Shown here: positions 34,627-44,759 of the stretch, piece by piece
Position numbering within the stretch: the stretch's first letter is position 1
How the letters are laid out: every line of letters begins with the position of its first letter
The notes under the pieces: model-generated
What the model was told of the DNA's origin: nothing
Database searches by the model: none
Seen by the model: the letters and a program-made list of their open reading frames with translations, nothing else
Position numbers and translations under genes: made by a program
Assembly (NCBI RefSeq): GCF_043641665.1
Contig: NC_092192.1
Span: 1,734,001 to 1,798,000 of the forward strand
Length of the DNA stretch: 64,000 nt
Source: Enoplosus armatus
Lineage: Eukaryota; Chordata; Actinopteri; Centrarchiformes; Enoplosidae
Direction: 5' to 3'

Positions 34627-36449
34627 CTGTGTGCATGTGTGTGTGTGTCCCTGTGTGTGCATGTGTGTGTGTGTGCATGTGTGTGCATGTGTGTGCATGT
34701 CCCTGTGTGTGCATGTGTGTGTGTGTCCCTGTGTGTGCATGTGTGTGCATGTCCCTGTGTGTGCATGTGTGTGCATGTCCCTGTGTGTGCATGTGTGTGT
34801 GTGTCTGTGTGTGCATGTGTGTGCATGTGTGTGTGTGTCTGTGTGTGCATGTGTGTGTGTGTTTGTCCCTGTGTGTCCCTGTGTGTCCATGTGTGTCCCT
34901 GTGTGTGCATGTGTGTGTGTGTCCCTGTGTGTGCATGTGTGTGCATGTCCCTGTGTGTGCATGTGTGTGTGTGTCCCTGTGTGTGCATGTCCCTGTGTGT
35001 GCATGTGTGTGTGTGTCCCTGTGTGTGCATGTGTGTGTGTGTCCCTGTGTGTGCATGTGTGTGTGTGTCCCTGTGTGTGTGTGTCCCTGTGTGTGCATGT
35101 GTGTGTGTGTCCCTGTGTGTGCATGTGTGTGTGTGTGTCCCTGTGTGTGTTTGTCCCTGTGTGTGCATGTGTGTGTGTGTCCCTGGTTGTGCATGTCCCT
35201 GTGTGTGCATGTGTGTGTTTGTCCCTGTGTGTGCATGTGTGTGTGTGTCCCTGGTTGTGCATGTCCCTGTGTGTGCATGTGTGTGTTTGTCCCTGTGTGT
35301 GCATGTGTGTGTGTGTCCCTGTGTGTGCATGTGTGTGCATGTCCCTGTGTGTGCATGTGTGTGCATGTGTGTCTGTGTGTGCATGTGTGTGTTTGTCCCT
35401 GTGTGTGCATGTGTGTGTTTGTGTGTGTGTCCCTGTGTGTGCATGTGTGTGCATGTGTGTGTGTGTCCCTGTGTGTGCATGTGTGTGCATGTGTGTGTGT
35501 GTCCCTGTGTGTGCATGTGTGTGTTTGTCCCTGCGTGTGCATGTGTGTGTTTGTCCCTGTGTTTGTCCCTGTGTGTGCATGTGTGTGTGTGTCCCTGTGT
35601 GCATGTGTGTGTTTGTCCCTGTGTGTGCATGTGTGTGTTTGTCCCTGTGTGTGCATGTGTGTGTTTGTCCCTGTGTGTGCATGTGTGTGTTTGTCCCTGT
35701 GTGTGTTTGTCCCTGTGTGTGCATGTGTGTGTTTGTCCCTGTGTTTGTCCCTGTGTGTGCATGTGTGTGTTTGTCCCTGTGTTTGTCCCTGTGTGTGCAT
35801 GTGTGTGTTTGTCCCTGTGTTTGTCCCTGTATGTGCATGTGTGTGTTTGTCCCTGTGTGTGCATGTGTGTGTTTGTCCCTGTGTGTGCTTGTGTGTGTTT
35901 GTCCCTGTGTGTGTTTGTCCCTGTGTGTGCATGTGTGTGTTTGTCCCTGTGTTTGTCCCTGTGTGTGCATGTGTGTGTTTGTCCCTGTGTGTGTTTGTCC
36001 CTGTGTGTGCATGTGTGTGTTTGTCCCTGTGTTTGTCCCTGTGTGTGCATGTGTGTGTTTGTCCCTGTGTTTGTCCCTGTGTGTGCATGTGTGTGTTTGT
36101 CCCTGTGTTTGTCCCTGTGTGTGCATGTGTGTGTTTGTCCCTGTGTTTGTCCCTGTGTGTGCATGTGTGTGTTTGTCCCTGTGTGTGCTTGTGTGTGTTT
36201 GTCCCTGTGTGTGTTTGTCCCTGTGTGTGCATGTGTGTGTTTGTCCCTGTGTTTGTCCCTGTGTGTGCATGTGTGTGTTTGTCCCTGTGTTTGTCCCTGT
36301 GTGTGCATGTGTGTGTTTGTCCCTGTGTTTGTCCCTGTGTGTGCATGTGTGTGTGTGTGTGTGCATGTGTGCATGTGTGTGTGTGTCCCTGTGTTTGTCC
36401 CTGTGTGTGCATGTGTGTGTATGTGTGTCCATGTGTGTCCATGTGTGTT
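34627..36449 (+). repeat. 1.8-kb TG/GCATG/CCC tandem array (minisatellite)
   Basis: Head-to-tail units each begin with CCCTGTGTGT, contain one or two GCATGT words and end in TGTGTGT or TGTTTGT. The main unit is 26 bases. Shorter 12-base (CCCTGTGTTTGT) and 16-base forms are mixed in. From about 35560 to 36340 the 26- and 12-base units alternate into a 38-base higher-order repeat, whereas the first half is mainly TGTGTGT-ended 26-mers. All six reading frames are free of stop codons across the array, giving apparent Cys/Val and His/Thr-rich proteins of 600-680 residues. These are artefacts, because unit lengths are not multiples of three. Nearly pure alternating purine-pyrimidine sequence makes it a strong candidate for Z-DNA. 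Confidence 0.98.
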
Positions 36450-36453
36450 TCAG

Positions 36454-36502
36454 GCTTCATGGAGGTGACACACTGCAGCGGACACTGATGGGAACAGAAA
36501 AG
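36454..36502 (+). other. Possible 49-base exon abutting the array
   Basis: The end of the array supplies a T/G-rich tract and TGTTTCAG (to 36453). Then come 49 non-repetitive bases beginning GCTTCATGGAGG and ending ACAGAAAAG, followed by a GTGAGT donor at 36503. The acceptor tract is TG-rich rather than C/T-rich, which weakens it. The frame after the in-segment ATG is short. No identity can be given. Confidence 0.2.
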
Positions 36503-36588
36503 GTGAGTTGTTGACTGTGAAAAGAGAGATAGTGGCTTACTAATAAAATAATGAGTGTGTGTGTCACTTTATGGCTGTAATCATTGTT

Positions 36589-36626
36589 CACACACACACA
36601 CACACACACACACACAGCAGCAGCAG
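36589..36626 (+). repeat. (CA)n followed by (CAG)4
   Basis: A 28-base CA run (36589-36616) passes directly into four CAG units. It is a compound microsatellite. Confidence 0.93.
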
Positions 36627-36765
36627 CGTGGGAGTGAAATCAACACATCACAGGTAGTGACACGGTAAAAGGTGAGTGCAGGGTGACATCAGTGTCAGCT
36701 GATGGGACGAGCTGAAGAGCAGCTGTCACATGGGGGGTTTGAACGAGCGAGGTGGCAAATACACT

Positions 36766-37075
36766 GAGAGAGAGAGAGAGAGAGCCGCAGTGACAAATGG
36801 TACAACAACTGTGTCCTCTGTTGTCTGACAATGAACTGTCAGCAGAGAAAAGATAAAAATAGAACAGGACAAGAGGAAAGGATGGAGAGATGGAACGATG
36901 AGACATAGGAGGATGGAGAAAAGCAGAGAAAGACAGGGATCAAAGATGGACGGAGGAACATAGAGATGGACAGCTGGAGAGGGATGAAGAAACAGAAAGA
37001 GGAGAGACAACAGGACAAGAATTCAGGGATGGAGTGATGACAGATGGAGGGATGGGGGAGGCGTAGGCACATTAA
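36766..37075 (+). repeat. Purine-rich degenerate GATGGA/GAGA tract
   Basis: A perfect GA run at 36766-36784 is followed after about 60 bases by a long stretch (about 36840-37075). That stretch is dominated by G and A with irregular GGATGGAGAGATGGA-like words. Minus-strand Ser/Leu/Phe-rich frames over it are artefacts of composition. Confidence 0.75.
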
Positions 37076-37669
37076 TAGAGGAAGACATAGATCGACGTTA
37101 GTCCAGGAGACACAGTTCCTGGTCCTCTCCTCTAGAAACTCACCGACGTTTAGCTTAGCAGCAATGGCGTCCTCTGGTCTAGTGACTTGACATTTAGCTT
37201 AGCACAGAGACGCCTGCACAAAACATTTGTCCCAATCAACTGAGATTAATAAATGTTCGTTCAGCTCACTTAAACATTCACCCGCTATCTGCTGTAGTTC
37301 CTCTGTACGTCTCCTCTCGTTTCGTTCTCCGTCCCGCCCTCGACCATTCTCTTCCTTACCTGTGACCAATTATCACAGGTGGCACTGACAGCAACCAATC
37401 ACACTGAATAGCTGCACCTAAAGGCACAATCTGTGTTTTTTTAATTCAGTTTAACCCATTGTTTGCCTTCAATTGTTTAGAACTCTTTGTTTTAATTATT
37501 AAATCATTTACTTCCATATTTATGACTAAATTATCTCCAGACCATTAACACCATTTATGCTCTCTTTATTAAACTAAATTACTTTCAGTTTAAATTCCTT
37601 AATTATTTTCATTCAACTTTATTATTATTAATAACAAACTTTAATCCCTTACTTTTACACCAGAGCTAC
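37076..37669. other. Unassigned DNA with a TTTAGCTTAGC repeat scrap
   Basis: Two copies of GACATTTAGCTTAGCA/GACGTTTAGCTTAGCA-like words occur at about 37144-37160 and 37188-37206. They belong to a fish dispersed repeat also seen at 41.8 kb. The rest is AT-rich unique sequence with no gene. Confidence 0.45.
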
Positions 37670-37930
37670 AAGGCAAGATAGAGGGATGCAGTAATGGAGG
37701 GATGGAGAGGTGGAAGGATGGAATGATAAGAAATAGAGGGATGGAGGAACTGAAGGATGCAGAGAGGAAGACAGCTGGAGAAGAATAAACTGCTAGATGG
37801 GTGGAGGAATGTAGAGGTAGATACTGGAACTGGATAGCAATAAGGAGAGAGAGAAAGATCTCTACACCTCCTCATCCCTTCATTCCTCCATGTCTCTCTT
37901 CATCCTTCCATCCTTTCATCCATCTTCTAC
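37670..37930. repeat. Purine tract followed by matching pyrimidine tract
   Basis: About 37678-37860 is purine-rich with GGATGGA-type words. About 37863-37928 is pyrimidine-rich with TCCATC/TTCATCC-type words that can pair with it. The pair is an imperfect inverted repeat able in principle to form a hairpin or triplex. Frames across it are compositional artefacts. Confidence 0.6.
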
Positions 37931-38037
37931 TGGACTTAACATCTGTCTGCTCGCTGGGTGAGACACCAGCTTCTGTGATATACATTCAGATTCATCACCC
38001 AATACAAACCAGTCAGACGTGACATCATCTGTATTCA

Positions 38038-38320
38038 CACGGCGACCGGCCGCCACCCTCCCAGCTCCCGTGTGAGTGTCGGCCGGGCGGCTGACCGTGA
38101 ACGGGATCGTAGTGGGCGCAGCAGAGATTTGTCACTCCAGTCGGGGCCTGAAGCTTAATGTTCCGGCTAAACTGTTACAGAATAGATGTTGACACAAAAG
38201 TGGCAGGTTCAGAAAACTGACATGGCCGCGGGGATTTGGCGAGAGGATGCCGGAGGACCGCTGTAAGTAAATGTGACGCGACGTCGTACATCAGAAACAC
38301 TGTGACACATAGAGGGACTG
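38038..38320. promoter_or_regulatory. Small CpG-rich island, possible promoter or first exon
   Basis: About two dozen CpGs fall in roughly 280 bases, far denser than anywhere else in the window (for example GGCGACCGGCCGCCACC and GACGCGACGTCG). Within it, ATGGCCGCGGGG starts at 38222 in a fair initiation context (ACATGG). It reads MAAGIWREDAGGP before meeting the donor GTAAGT at 38263; without splicing the frame stops at once. This is compatible with a first coding exon of a plus-strand gene, but no homologue is recognised. An enhancer-type orphan CpG island is equally possible. Confidence 0.3.
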
Positions 38321-39191
38321 TCGGGGGGGAAGGAAGAGAGAAGAGTGACACCTCTGTCTGAGTCTGTCGCTTTCTGCCTTTGTCTAATTCTCACTGTCAT
38401 TCTCCCACTTCCTGTTTTTCTTCTTTCATGCTTTTTTCTTTCTTTCTTTTTGCTCACACAACCACGATCTTCACTTTTCCTTCTCTTTTTCTCCTCTGTC
38501 TTTCTCTTTCATTTTGCCCTTGTATCAGTAGAGGTGCAGTCGTGACTGTAGTAGTTTGGGCAGTGATGATAATAAGTATATTAATAGTAGTAGTATAAGT
38601 AGTATCAGTAGTGGGCTGGTGAGTCAGGAGTAATAGTAGAATATACATGTATTTCTATGAACAATGGGTAACATGACAGGCATAATAAACCCAAATTACT
38701 GGATACTGGGTAGAGCCTCTCATGAAAGTTTGAAGAGGACATCGAAGAAGACATTTATAAAGTGCTCCAGAATCCTGAAGTTGTGTTTCTGCCAACTCTG
38801 TGACATCTGCAGTATCATGAGAAGTATAGCGAAACAGTCCGTTATCCTGTAAAATGTCCGCTTAGTTCATGCTAGATCACGACACCTCCCAGACTCTTTG
38901 AACCCAGCTGTACTTCTTCATAAAGTTTGTTTCTCAAGGTTTCTGGTAATGGTAAGAAAAGAGCTTCTGCCAGGTCTGGAGGAGTGGAATTACAACACAG
39001 TTTGTATAAAGAGTCAATAAGCAAACCAAATTTATGTTGAGGAGGATACTTTAAAATAATAAAATAAAAAACATAATGGAGAGCCGGAGGCTGAAGGAGC
39101 CTGGTTAAATCCTCCATGATAAGGCTTAAGAGCACAGGTGAATGGGAGAGTAAAGTTAATTAAATGCATCATATTTATTGGACGTGTGCGT

Positions 39192-39195
<4 letters not shown>
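38321..39195. other. Unassigned DNA with CT-rich and TAGTAGT stretches
   Basis: CT-rich sequence (about 38370-38520) and an irregular AGTAGTA/TAATAGT stretch (about 38540-38640). A minus frame over 38872-39135 is open for 87 codons with protein-like balance (contains FGLLIDSLYKLCCNSTPPD) but is unrecognised. It could be a decayed retrocopy or chance. Confidence 0.35.

Positions 39196-39237
<42 letters not shown>
39196..39237 (+). repeat. (GT)n microsatellite, 42 bp
   Basis: A perfect GT run of 21 units preceded by a short GTGCGTGCAC stretch. Confidence 0.97.
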
Positions 39238-39239
<2 letters not shown>

Positions 39240-39539
39240 AATAGTGTAATACGGTCCTCATCTGCAATAAGGCCAAGCAGTAATTGGGTCCTAGTGACTC
39301 TCAAGAAAATTCAATAAGAGCATGGAAAAGATTAGGAAAAAAACTGTTTAGGCATATTAGAGAATAAAAAAGACAAGCAGAGAGAGAGAGAGAAGATGAA
39401 TGAAAGAAGCGAAAGGCAGCTACATGGAGGAAGATAACGTTGGATTATAACTACAGGGAGAAAGAGGGAGGGTGGGAATAAAGTAGATTTAACAAGAGAG
39501 ATAGTGTATGTGTGATTATAGGAGTGTGTGTGTTGATAG
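39238..39539. other. Unassigned purine-biased DNA
   Basis: AG-rich unique sequence with a short GAGAGAGAG run near 39382. No feature is supported. Confidence 0.4.
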
Positions 39540-39830
39540 TATTGTGAGTCTTATTATTCCAGTTAATCTCCATCTTGATGGATTCCCTCCCTAACTGCCC
39601 TCCTCTGCTGTTTATACACTACATTTCCAGACATTTTCCATTTAATTGCTTTTCCCCCCTTTTTTTTTCTTACATTTCTAGCTGTCCTTGACTCGTCAGC
39701 TAATTAGTTTTGGAGTAATTACCTGCTTCATCGCTTTGTAATAGTCTCTCTTATTGTTTAAATAAAAAAGAAAGCCTCAAAGTACAGGTACAGTGGGACT
39801 TGATTGAGTCTTTATTTGTTTTAATTTGCG
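39540..39830. promoter_or_regulatory. Candidate conserved non-coding element (block G)
   Basis: Unique sequence with TCCAGTTAATCTCCATC, GTCAGCTAATTAGTTTTGG and AGTAATTACCTGCTTCATCG, and a T-rich run at 39659-39670. Several TAAT cores occur in a short space with no repeat character. The regulatory role is inferred. Confidence 0.3.
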
Positions 39831-41116
39831 TCCAGCCTAAATGTCAAATCTGTCACTGACTTAGAAATAGGTTCCCAGAAACGATACGAACGTTGGAGAC
39901 ACTGCCTGGAAGTTTAGAGCACTTTCCTCCAAACTGTTGAAACAATACATCCTTTGTTATTGCCTTCCAAAACAACCCATATGTGCATTTTCTGATTTGG
40001 CGCGCTACTTGCAGGACCAAGTTTGTTATAAATGGCCGTTCAAATGAAAAAGGTGGTGGAAGAAAGAAACCTGTGGTCACCTGTGTCAAAGTCACATGCT
40101 TTGTTGACCCATCCCATCCCCCCCGACTGCCTAACAAGGTTGTAGTACTTATAACAATGTCATGCTACTTTTGTTCCTGACCGGCGAGAGTCAACACTCT
40201 CGTATCCACTGGGGGTCCTAGTCAGGAATGCGTAAACATATAAAAGCTGTTTCTTTTCGTGACTTCACATTTTAAATCTTTGAACAGAGACGGGTGTTCA
40301 CATCTCCCCGCACATACCGCCACCTCTTATCATGTGACCGAAGTTCCATATGTCACATGATGACAACTGAGCCATCTCCATGACATCCGAGCACGCTCCC
40401 TCCGCTGTTTAAAGCTCTGAAAAAAAGCTTTAAAGTGGATCTTGAGTAAAGATTATTTGATCACGATACTGTCAAGCTGATAAGAATCATGTACACATTT
40501 CAGCGCATAAACATACGAGTCTACCAACATGCATGAATCAAAATTTCAGTTCCCATGAAACAGATGAAGCAATTATTTCTGTCCTTGGATTGTTTGTGCT
40601 GTGTGCCTACATGCCTACTTCCCTACACTGAAATGTGAATTGAGACACTCCTCACCATGTGACAAAATGTATTCATGTGTTAAATAAACTCAGGTTACTG
40701 TTTTCACTTTGATTTGCGTTTTATTTTCTGAAAATGGTGGAATTCTTAGTAATCTGTTCAAATGTACTTTCGCCCCCAATCTGCTGTATTGTAAACTGAG
40801 ACAAAATGTGGCTTTGTCACCAAAAGCTGATCGGAAAGAACATGTGGGTCGTGCTTTTATGGACATTTCAGTCTGGCAGCAAGGATGCAATTCAAATCTT
40901 TTCCTTTCTTTCCATAGCCACTTAAATCCCGGCTGTGTTTTTATTCAAAGATGAGCATATACACAGAAACACACTTCTCTCAATACTTTCTGCTCCTCTG
41001 TCTCCTCCTGACTAACAGCTTTTGTATTTTCTTTATTCAGCGGTGCAGTCTCAGTGAAACAGATGACATGCATTGTGTGTGTCTGACTGCCACTTCAACA
41101 AGCACTGCTGGCACCA
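39831..41116. other. Unassigned unique DNA
   Basis: No gene or repeat was recognised. Short frames lie on both strands around 39853-40180 and 40690-40954 without known families. Confidence 0.4.
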
Positions 41117-41142
41117 GTGTGTGTGTGTGTGTGTGTGTGTGT
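41117..41142 (+). repeat. (GT)n microsatellite
   Basis: A perfect 26-base GT run. Confidence 0.95.
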
Positions 41143-41829
41143 TTGTCCGCTCATAAATTGGCGCTCGGGGGGTGTCAGCACTCTGGCACTGAAATGGACA
41201 CTTCATGAATTCAGAGGGTTACTAGAGCTGCTGTTCATTTATTCAGATCATCAGACTGTCCTCTGTGTACGCCAGCATGAATGAAAGAAAAGAGTAAATG
41301 TTTATTGTTTGAAGCTCCAAAAACACATTTCAAGCTGTAAGTCAAAGCCTCAATCATTACTGACATCCAATACAATTTCTTTTTTAATTTTTGGACGTTG
41401 GTGTATTGGCTGCTGTGCTGAGAGTTAGATCAATGTCGGTCATTCATCTCTGTACATTTAATACATTAATAGATCTGTGGTTTGTTTGGCCTAGTTTGGT
41501 GCAAAGACAGTAAGGAAGAGGGAAACTTCTAGTATAGATATCTGCTTTTCAGCAGCTCCAAAATTGTCTTATTTACAATATATTTATGTTTAATGCAATT
41601 TAATTCCATAACTTTCCACTGTATCTCTGCATAATCACTGCTCAATATTACTTTTGATTATTATTAGCATGATGGGCAAAGGACATCTGACAAACAAAGC
41701 TGTTGTTCGTGAAGAAAAAGGTGCGTGAGCTAACTGTTCGTTTAACCACAATGTTTAATTTTCTGTCTCTACAGGTGTCAAATCACCACATTAAAAGTGT
41801 AAATAACACTATTTTCACTGTTGTTGGAA
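41143..41829. other. Unassigned AT-rich unique DNA
   Basis: Nothing recognisable. A pyrimidine-rich acceptor-like stretch (TTTTCTGTCTCTACAG) at 41759-41774 has no convincing exon after it. Confidence 0.4.
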
Positions 41830-41950
41830 TGCACCTTTGATGAAGCTATGCTAGCTCCCCTGCTTTCTTTGTGCTAAGCTAAGCTAAACACCGTACAGAG
41901 CTAACTCTGCATTGAAAGCAGAGATGATAGTGAATACGCTCATGATGTCT
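41830..41950 (+). repeat. Fragment of the 'GCTAAGCTAAGCTAA' fish repeat
   Basis: It contains GCTATGCTAGCTCCCCTGC followed by TTTGTGCTAAGCTAAGCTAA. This is a very common teleost dispersed repeat sequence, here diverged. A typical end of the same family (AGTACTCCTTTAA) appears at about 42252-42264, so the copy may extend to there. Confidence 0.55.
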
Positions 41951-42459
41951 TCACAACATAGTTGAATAGACTTACTTATTGCCTCCTTATAGCTACAAAA
42001 CTCCACAGAAAGCCGTGTATTTAACAATTTATTGGCCAAGTGAAGATTAGAGCATAATGAGCACATGGTTCACCAGTGGAGCATTATGCTGCAAGAGTTG
42101 GCTAATTGCTTGACATTTGCTGTAACACTGTGTCTCCATTGGATTTCATTGTTAACCTCTGTGAATCAGCTGACTACAGCTGCTGTCCTCCAAGCAGGAG
42201 CAAGCTACAAACTTTTTAGACCCACACTTTATAAGGCAGAGTTTTGGTGGAGTACTCCTTTAAAAATGACACTGTGGGTGTAGCTTTACAGTTAAAATCC
42301 AGCCAGACATTGTTAACTGTCTGTTTGGTTAAGGATCACTGTGTCCTAATTTCAGTAACAGGCTCCCCCTGTTTTCTCCTGGCTCCTCTCCTTCCTCCTT
42401 GTTGTCTTTGCTTCTTTGCCTTTGTGCTCCTCCTTGTCTCCTTCTCCTCCTCATCACAG
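41951..42459. other. Unassigned DNA, pyrimidine-rich at its right end
   Basis: It may include decayed interior of the preceding repeat. From 42360 to 42456 the plus strand is strongly pyrimidine-rich and ends in CATCACAG, an excellent splice-acceptor configuration for the next segment. Confidence 0.4.
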
Positions 42460-42580
42460 CGAAGAAAGAGGTCACCATCTGTGGCAGCAGTCAGGCCAAG
42501 TCAGACATCTCATCTATTAATTACAGCTACATTTACTAGCGCACTGAAAACAGCCTGCCAACTGCACGCAGGAACATAAT
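42460..42580 (+). other. Possible 121-base non-coding exon
   Basis: An unusually long pyrimidine tract ending CATCACAG precedes the segment, and a consensus donor GTGAGTAAA follows it at 42581. All three frames contain a stop inside the segment. One stops at 42537 after KKEVTICGSSQAKSD; another (beginning RRKRSPSVAAVRPS) stops just before the donor. If spliced it would therefore be a UTR, poison or long non-coding RNA exon, or a last coding exon in one phase. No product is recognised. Confidence 0.22.
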
Positions 42581-42782
42581 GTGAGTAAATATTTGAAAAG
42601 CTAACCGTATGTCAATTTGTGCCAGTGTCTCCTCTATTGAACTGTGGATGAGAACAACTTGTAGATGTCTCGGAAAATCAAATAAGCAGAAACTGATGAC
42701 AACTGCTGAGGAGATAAAATGCACTTCTATCCTGTGTGGTGAAACAGTGGAGCTACTGTTGATGAGCAACGATGAACACCGA

Positions 42783-43236
42783 CAGTGCAGTTAGTGGAAA
42801 AGTATTCAGATCATTTAATTAAGCAGAAATATCCCAAAGTAGAAATAAAAAGTCCTGCATTCAAAGAGTTGCTTACATAAAGGAATGCAGGTATTAGCAG
42901 CAAGATGTAGGTAATGAAAGTAAAAGTAGATGTTGTTGTTGTATCATTTGTTGTACAGTATGTTGGATGGCTGCAGTGGACATTCATCTCTTGATGTAAT
43001 CCTTAATGACCATAATAAAGATTAAAAAAGTTATTAACTGGTCACATGTTTTGTATTTTATCTGCTAAGTAACAACAGCTGTTAAATAAATGAAATGGAC
43101 TAAAAAGTACAATATTTCCCACTTAACTTTAGTGTAGAAGTAGTAGAAGTATAACACGCGATGGAAATACAAGATGAATTACCTAAAAGTTCCCCTGAAG
43201 TAAGATATTTGAGTAAATGTCCTTTGTGACTTTAGA
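42783..43236. repeat. Diverged copy of the 'AAAGTAAAAGTA' fish repeat
   Basis: The block order AGTGGAAAAGTATTCAGATC, AAAAAGTCCTGCATTCAAAG, GAAAGTAAAAGTAG, TGTTAAATAAATGAAATGG, AAAAAGTACAATATTTCCC, GTAGTAGAAGTATAAC and TTGAGTAAATGTCC matches a repeat abundant in teleost genomes. No coding capacity is visible. The family name is uncertain. The middle is expanded by unrelated AT-rich sequence. Confidence 0.7.
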
Positions 43237-43254
43237 TTAAACTAAGAGTCTATA

Positions 43255-43500
43255 CAGCCGTGCCAGGTATTTGGTCATTAACCAAAATATTGGACGAACT
43301 CAACATTTGACGTAATGATGGCGCCAGCTGAAAAGTTAACAGGTCGCCAAAATCATCAAAATCAATCAACCAAATTTCATGGCAATCGAAATCACTCTTG
43401 AAAAACAATATTTGTTGACATGCAGTATTTCAGTCATTTCAAAGTGGTGGACCAGCAGACTGACATCACCATCCCCAGAGCCATGACCCTATTATGTCAC
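43255..43500 (-). repeat. GCTAAC-type dispersed repeat, partial copy
   Basis: GTATTTGGTCATTAACCAAA, AATATTGGACGAACTCAAC, GATGATGGCGCCAGCTG, CCAAATTTCATGGCAATCG and AAAGTGGTGGACCAGCAGAC correspond, in reverse orientation, to parts of the repeat represented at 15137-15375 and 3 kb. It carries the 5' part rather than the GCTAAC palindrome part. Confidence 0.7.
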
Positions 43501-43929
43501 CATCATAATAATTAACCATCAACATATTTTCAGAACATTTCTATTTGTTAAATCCAGAGTCTTAGGCAACAGTAAACATTGTGTCCTGACCTCCACAGGT
43601 TGAAAAGGATCAGGCAAAGTAAAATGTATCGTCACAAGTCCTGTCTGCGGCACCTGATCCTACGCCGTGCTCCGGAGCAGACTCTGGCACTCCCCGAACA
43701 ATGTGCCTTGCTCTTGCAGGAGCATATTCCCGCCAGAGCGAGTGTTATCAGCCTCATCCTATTCATCCGTGTGCACCCAACATAACCTGCTCAGGAGGCA
43801 ACTTCAGTGAAACCAAGATAAAGTCTAACTTTGAGTTCATAGTAAAAATAAATAAATAAATAAAAGACACTGCTGCCATTTGAGATTGATTAAAATTGAA
43901 AGTAGAACATTTTGAAGACACAGCAGAGA
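43501..43929. other. Unassigned DNA with an (AAAT)n run
   Basis: Unique sequence. A CpG-bearing part at 43640-43780 has a 68-codon plus frame without known family. (AAAT)n of about five units lies at 43845-43864. Confidence 0.4.
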
Positions 43930-44062
43930 GGATGCTGACCAGGAGTGGATAATATATTGCTGTGATTAATAATCATTTAGTGTTTCATATTCTGCGTGGG
44001 AAGCTAATAGCTACGTAAAAAGCAATTATTCAAAGGAAAATAAATCATGCCATTTAAAAATA
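43930..44062. promoter_or_regulatory. Candidate conserved non-coding element (block H)
   Basis: It contains TGATTAATAATCATTTAG, AAGCTAATAGCTACG and AGCAATTATTCAAAGG. The last combines a homeodomain-like ATTA with a TCF/LEF-like CAAAGG. The block is unique and AT-rich. Role inferred. Confidence 0.28.
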
Positions 44063-44759
44063 TGACATAAACATCCACGGATGAAATGAAGTGAATGGGT
44101 TGTGAAGTTTCTCTCACCTTTCAAAGGTCACACAGCTTGAGGTCACCAAGTTGTCAAACAGCCATTTTGATAAAGTGTTAAGATGCACTGCGATCCTTCT
44201 TGTGCTCTGCTGGGAAAATGCTGCTATAATCCCTTCAACATGTTAAACATCCCATAAAATGCTGACCTTTTTAAGAGTACTTGATTGCTTGACATTTGCA
44301 GTGACGAGTAAACATGTGTTACTGCGCAGGATGTTAAGGAAAATCAATGTCACAGGTACGAGGCGGCAGGCAACAACCTTGTGGCTCAGCAGTTAAAAGC
44401 AGATTCTGGGCACAGACCAAACATAAAGAGAGAAAAATAAGATGAAATGATGGCAGTGATGTGACGGCCGTTTCTGACCAAGTGCCCAAACACACGCAAG
44501 CACTTTATATATGATCCCCGGGATGGGCATCAAAACTGCTTGAGTAAAAAATAATAACAGCATAAAAAAATGAAAAGATTACTTTTATATTGGGACGACA
44601 GGGAAAAATGTAAGACCAAGCAAATCAAACGTGGTCTTTTCTGGTATAGTAACACAAGACTAGTGTCCCCCAAAACTAATCAATATTTTTATATCAGATG
44701 AATATGTGAAAACAATGTGAAAGGCTCGTAGTTATGAACATATGGAAAATGATCACAGA
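44063..44759. other. Unassigned unique DNA
   Basis: No gene is supported. TGTGGCTCAGCAGTTAAAAG near 44379-44399 recalls the A box of a tRNA-derived SINE, but no matching B box follows. Confidence 0.4.

Noticed and set aside
34426..36514. Six very long reading frames (about 600-680 codons) rich in Cys/Val or His/Thr/Asp
   Set aside because: They all arise from the tandem array, which lacks stop words on both strands. The unit lengths (26, 12, 16) are not multiples of three, so the peptide repeat is only a by-product.
36640..37072. Minus-strand frames that look like membrane proteins (Phe/Leu/Ser-rich)
   Set aside because: They are the reverse reading of purine-rich GATGGA/GAGA sequence; three overlapping frames show the same bias.
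44379..44410. tRNA-like A-box word TGTGGCTCAGCAGTTAAAAG
   Set aside because: There is no matching B box (GGTTCRANNCC) or cloverleaf downstream, so neither a tRNA gene nor a SINE head is supported.
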